From: Candidatus Arcanibacter lacustris | GTDB lineage: Bacteria; Pseudomonadota; Alphaproteobacteria; Rickettsiales; Arcanibacteraceae | DNA: 12,448 nucleotides | Reading direction: 5' to 3' | Assembly (NCBI GenBank): GCA_000970895.1 | Contig: JYHA01000077.1 | Coordinates: 1-12,448 of the forward strand | Shown here: piece by piece, positions 12,390-12,448 of the stretch | Numbering within the stretch: the first letter of the stretch is position 1 | Layout of the letters: the number at the start of each line of letters is the position of its first letter | Notes under the pieces: model-generated | What the model was told of the DNA's origin: nothing | Seen by the model: only the letters and a program-made list of their open reading frames with translations | The model's database searches: none | Made by a program: the position numbers and the translations under genes

Positions 12390-12448
12390 TAACACGCCGA
12401 TTCAATTAGAGAAAGCAACAGAGAGAGATTTAGGTAGGTCGTAAGAGT
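12390..12448. other. Trailing non-coding sequence
   Basis: The 59 bases after the rep stop contain no recognisable terminator, gene or repeat before the window ends. Confidence 0.4.

Overview
The window is very A+T-rich and looks like a plasmid, or a plasmid-derived region, from an intracellular alphaproteobacterium. Rickettsiales is the best guess, with Holosporales as an alternative. The main evidence is a replication initiator that joins a Rep_3 domain to a C-terminal DnaA domain I, an arrangement I recall from rickettsial plasmids. An overlapping ParF/ParG-like partition pair, toxin genes, a resolvase and decayed integrase pieces support the same reading. This assignment rests on gene content and base composition only.

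Left part (1-5160), surface/cargo module: a terminator of an unseen upstream gene is followed by a J-domain protein with a C-terminal duplicated 'GDPAQF' repeat (265-1173, +). It converges on a large S-layer/RTX-like protein (1270-3756, -) across a shared bidirectional terminator. A five-bladed propeller protein of the polysaccharide-island glycosidase type (4153-5079, +) is transcribed divergently from the S-layer gene. The whole block lies between two inverted 45-bp sequences (11-55 and 5113-5157). These share their outer 12 and inner 10 bases but have an unrelated 23-base centre, as expected of element ends or recombination sites.

Middle (5160-8606), recombination and toxins: a decayed tyrosine recombinase C-terminus (5167-5379, -) is followed by a serine recombinase (5437-6054, -) enclosed by about 103-bp inverted repeats at 5318-5420 and 6423-6527, each carrying decayed integrase sequence. 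Next come a class II Fic protein (6567-7538, -) with an operator-like palindrome and a promoter that predicts a leaderless mRNA, three copies of a G+C-rich 18-bp motif, and a YefM/YoeB toxin-antitoxin pair (8033-8550, +) with an operator palindrome inside its promoter. A small helix-turn-helix protein (8606-8839, -) follows.

Right part (8840-12448), plasmid maintenance: ParF/ParG-like genes (9135-9999, +) are flanked by related A+T-rich repeats and followed by a perfect 38-bp palindrome, forming a candidate centromere. The origin has two perfect DnaA boxes, five 18-bp iterons with a 21-22 bp period, and A+T-rich repeats. A 40-bp perfect inverted repeat with a 37-nt spacer lies between this origin and the rep promoter. 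The Rep_3-DnaA_N initiator (11130-12389, +) reads from a TTG start.

No tRNA, rRNA, CRISPR array or intact insertion sequence was seen. Partition, replication, TA and resolvase functions together make a self-maintaining replicon; the left module is cargo that probably acts at the cell surface or host interface.
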